Origin: Dryas octopetala
Taxonomy: Eukaryota; Streptophyta; Magnoliopsida; Rosales; Rosaceae
NCBI GenBank assembly: GCA_963921425.1
Contig: OY992832.1
Location: forward strand, 10,663,249 to 10,727,248
Direction of reading: 5' to 3'
Length of the DNA stretch: 64,000 bases
Positions 61,446-64,000 of this stretch are shown here, in pieces (the first letter of the stretch is position 1; each line of letters begins with the position of its first letter). The translations under genes were made by a program, and so were the position numbers. The notes under the pieces are model-generated. The model saw only the letters and a program-made list of their open reading frames with translations, was not told the DNA's origin and ran no database searches.

Positions 61446-63296
61446 ATGGACCGCAGGGATAATCAGTCTCCTCAAGGTTTTTATTGATCTCTTCTATTTT
61501 CCTTTACTTCTCAAATGGTTTTTGGTTTTTTGAAAATTCAGTTTAATTCAAATTAAAAATTGTGCAGGTGAGACAGCTCGGATTCTGGTTGAATTCCTGG
61601 AGGTGGCAATCACTTCAATTGTTTTCCTAAAAGGAATTTACCCTCCAGGTTTCTTCTAATCTCACTCAATCATAAACCCATTTCTTGTTTGGCTGCTGAG
61701 AAAATTTATGGTATTAGATTTTCTTTTTCTTCATTATTTTGGGACCCCAGAAACCGAAACCCATTTCTTAACTAAAAGCCTTGGAAAAACTGCATATTCA
61801 GCTTAACGGAATAATGGGTAATTATTGCTTTTTCATTTGGAACTGCTTTCACTGATGGTTGGTTTTGGGCGAAGGTGCTTTTGAAAGAAGGAAATATATG
61901 AATTTGGTGGTTCACAGCGCTCGCCACCCTGAGCTCAGAGATTATATCCATTCTGCTGTTTCAGGACTTCTTCCTTTTATCCAAAAGGTTGGTGCTTTTA
62001 CTTATATATTTCCTTTCATTTTTGAGGTTACTGTTTATGCTGAGAAATTGTATGTAAACCAAATTCGGTAGTAAGCTTGAAGATTGTGTATTGTTACAAG
62101 AGGCCATGATTGTGTTCTAATTGAACCAAAGTTTGTGACTTTGGGGTGTACAGAGAAGACTCGACTACTTGATTAGTATCGTAGAAGATATAAGTCTTAT
62201 CAAGATTATCTAAATGGATAAAAATTATTTCTGGGATTGCATCTCTTTAAGGTAATTCATGCTAAAGACAAGGGGAGTATATATTGGGCATATACAAATG
62301 GACTACCTATACAGCAGGCAGCCTGTAGTAAATTGCAGATTCACTTGCCATGGTTTTGCTGGTTTTATGTTATGAAGGGCAATTTGATTTCTCTACTGGG
62401 TACAAAATTCAAAAGTTCATATGTGTTTTGAAAAGAAATTCAAATTTTCATATTCTGATCATTAAAACTGAATCAAGATTACGATCCAGGTTTTTTTAGC
62501 CATACTCATGTCTGACACTTTTTATTTCCTGTGCAAATGAACTAACATGATGTACTCTTTTTTATTCATTTAATTTCTTTATTTTTCCATTAATGTACCA
62601 TTCAATTTCACTGAAACAGACATACATTTTACAAACTAGGGTCTGGTGGAAAGAGTAGCAGTTATTTTCTTCAACAGTGAAAACACCCCTGTGGAAAGAT
62701 TTATGTTTAAGCTCTCTGTGAATCAGTCTTTTGGCTCAAGGGTTGAAGAAGCTGACCTGGAGTTCTCACTTCGGTCATTTTTTGTCAAGCTTCCTGTCAC
62801 AGAAGCCCTTACTAGGGTTCTTCCCCAGAGTAAGTCTTGAATTTCATAGTTGACAACTTGACATTAGTATTATGCTTCAATGTTGTATCTTTGTCTTAGA
62901 ATACTATTTGATTTAGTTTTACTCGTTGGCTTTTCATTTTAAACATTTCATTTCTATCAAATTCTTTGGTTTTAATTGGTTGAAAATTGACCAGATGTTC
63001 GGGTGGTTGCTGGGTTCATGAACTATGGTCTGGATGTTCATATTTTCCTTCATTTAGAGATTGCTGCTAAGTGTGTAACCCTTTCTTTTCTAACAGATTG
63101 CAGGTGGGAGATAACTGCATACTTTCGATCCCTTCCTCAGGCGAGTACGAGTGAGGACGCAGAGTTATGGATTCCAACAGACACAAAGCAGTGGCAACAA
63201 CCTCCATTAATAACCCCTATTAAGTCAATGAGTAGCCAACCTCTATGTGTGCAGTTATATTTAGAACATCCAAGTTTATCTGAACCAGAACCTTGA
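61446..63296 (+). CDS. MAD2B: MAD2B/REV7, DNA polymerase zeta subunit
   Basis: HORMA-domain protein that bridges REV3 and REV1 in translesion synthesis; nuclear. Exons 61446-61476, 61568-61648, 61875-61987, 62640-62829 and 63097-63296 sum to 615 nt, or 204 residues, the usual plant length. Key stretches are MDRRDNQSPQGETARILVEF, LEVAITSIVFLKGIYP, HPELRDYIHSAVSGLLPFI, GLVERVAVIFF, the NCRWEITAYFRSLPQ strand, ELWIPTDTKQW and the C-terminal CVQLYLEHPSLSEPEP that forms the HORMA safety belt. The third-exon acceptor (GCGAAG) lacks a good pyrimidine tract but preserves frame and homology. An upstream in-frame acceptor for the last exon is possible at 62993-62994 (see findings). Confidence 0.94.
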
Positions 63297-63712
63297 AAGG
63301 GGAGTGCAATTGTTCAAATGCATGCATACAAGTTAAGCTGGTAGTACCGTTTAAATTTTGTTACATTCCCTAAATTTTGTTCACTGAATGATATAACTGC
63401 GTCTCATTCATTCAAACTTAAATATCAACTTCATTTATTATTAACAACTGGATTATTCCATCCTTGAAAGCACCTAGCAACAAGTAAGATACTGATGTCT
63501 CTTTACATATGGAACCAGGGCTTCAAAGAAACCATCCCATGTGCAATAACAACTAAGAAGCGCTCAAAAAGTCTTAACTACTAAGTTGTGTAATGCCATG
63601 GAAGTACATGTGAAAATGCAAACATAGAACAAACAAGGTAAAACTACAGCACTCAAACATTGCTGCCAAAAGGGATTCTGTAGGCCAGCTCAAGCAGTAG
63701 GTTCTTCAAGCT
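63297..63712. other. Convergent 3' flanks of MAD2B and KARI
   Basis: The two genes are tail to tail with about 416 bases between stop codons, so their 3'UTRs are likely adjacent or overlapping. No other feature seen. Confidence 0.6.

Positions 63713-64000
<288 letters not shown>

Overview
This is a stretch of plant nuclear genome from a eudicot. The protein-coding genes are intron-rich with GT/AG junctions, the DNA between them is AT-rich and full of small transposons, and there is one run of exactly 200 Ns (35448-35647). Protein similarity to Arabidopsis families is high. A rosid such as a member of the Rosaceae would fit, but that is inference and not proven by anything in the window.

Layout from left to right. 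(1) 1592-1768, minus strand: first exon of an LBD4-like LOB-domain transcription factor; its second exon is not visible in the window. (2) 2.1-9.9 kb: no gene, a series of TIR and foldback elements. (3) 9.97-15.35 kb: a decayed cluster of three copies of a 2-oxoglutarate/Fe(II) dioxygenase of the feruloyl-CoA 6'-hydroxylase (F6'H) type, all broken. (4) 16589-26686: a complete 22-exon molybdenum cofactor sulfurase (ABA3). (5) 26.7-38.3 kb: a long gene-free block with a Mutator-type element, a solo LTR, foldback repeats and the N gap. (6) 38288-40232: a three-exon NAC factor of the JUB1/ANAC042 type. (7) 40.5-41.7 kb: a hAT-like element. (8) 43408-47137: a Per1/PGAP3-like GPI-remodelling membrane protein. 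(9) 49403-52374 and 57247-60295: two tandem, intact genes for translation elongation factor 2 (843 aa each), each with its own telo-box/site II promoter and a 5'UTR intron. (10) 61446-63296: MAD2B/REV7. (11) 63713-64000, minus strand: the C-terminal end of plastid ketol-acid reductoisomerase, running off the window.

These genes are unrelated housekeeping and regulatory genes and do not form a pathway or operon. I assembled exons by hand; for every multi-exon gene called intact, the exon lengths sum to a multiple of three and give a protein close to the family length.

The most unusual signals are not genes. At least ten tiny insertions consist of a few bases plus a poly(A) tract between 12-17+ bp direct repeats; one, of 74 bp, has a matching empty site in a paralogous segment. 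The F6'H copies differ by repeated 4-bp insertions, most of them palindromic, several of which break the reading frame. Three Mutator-type elements have perfect 9-bp target duplications, one of them nested in a hAT-like repeat. The two EF2 genes show patchy homogenisation. Two genes contain intronic segments that are open and in frame (108 and 102 nt) and could be retained.
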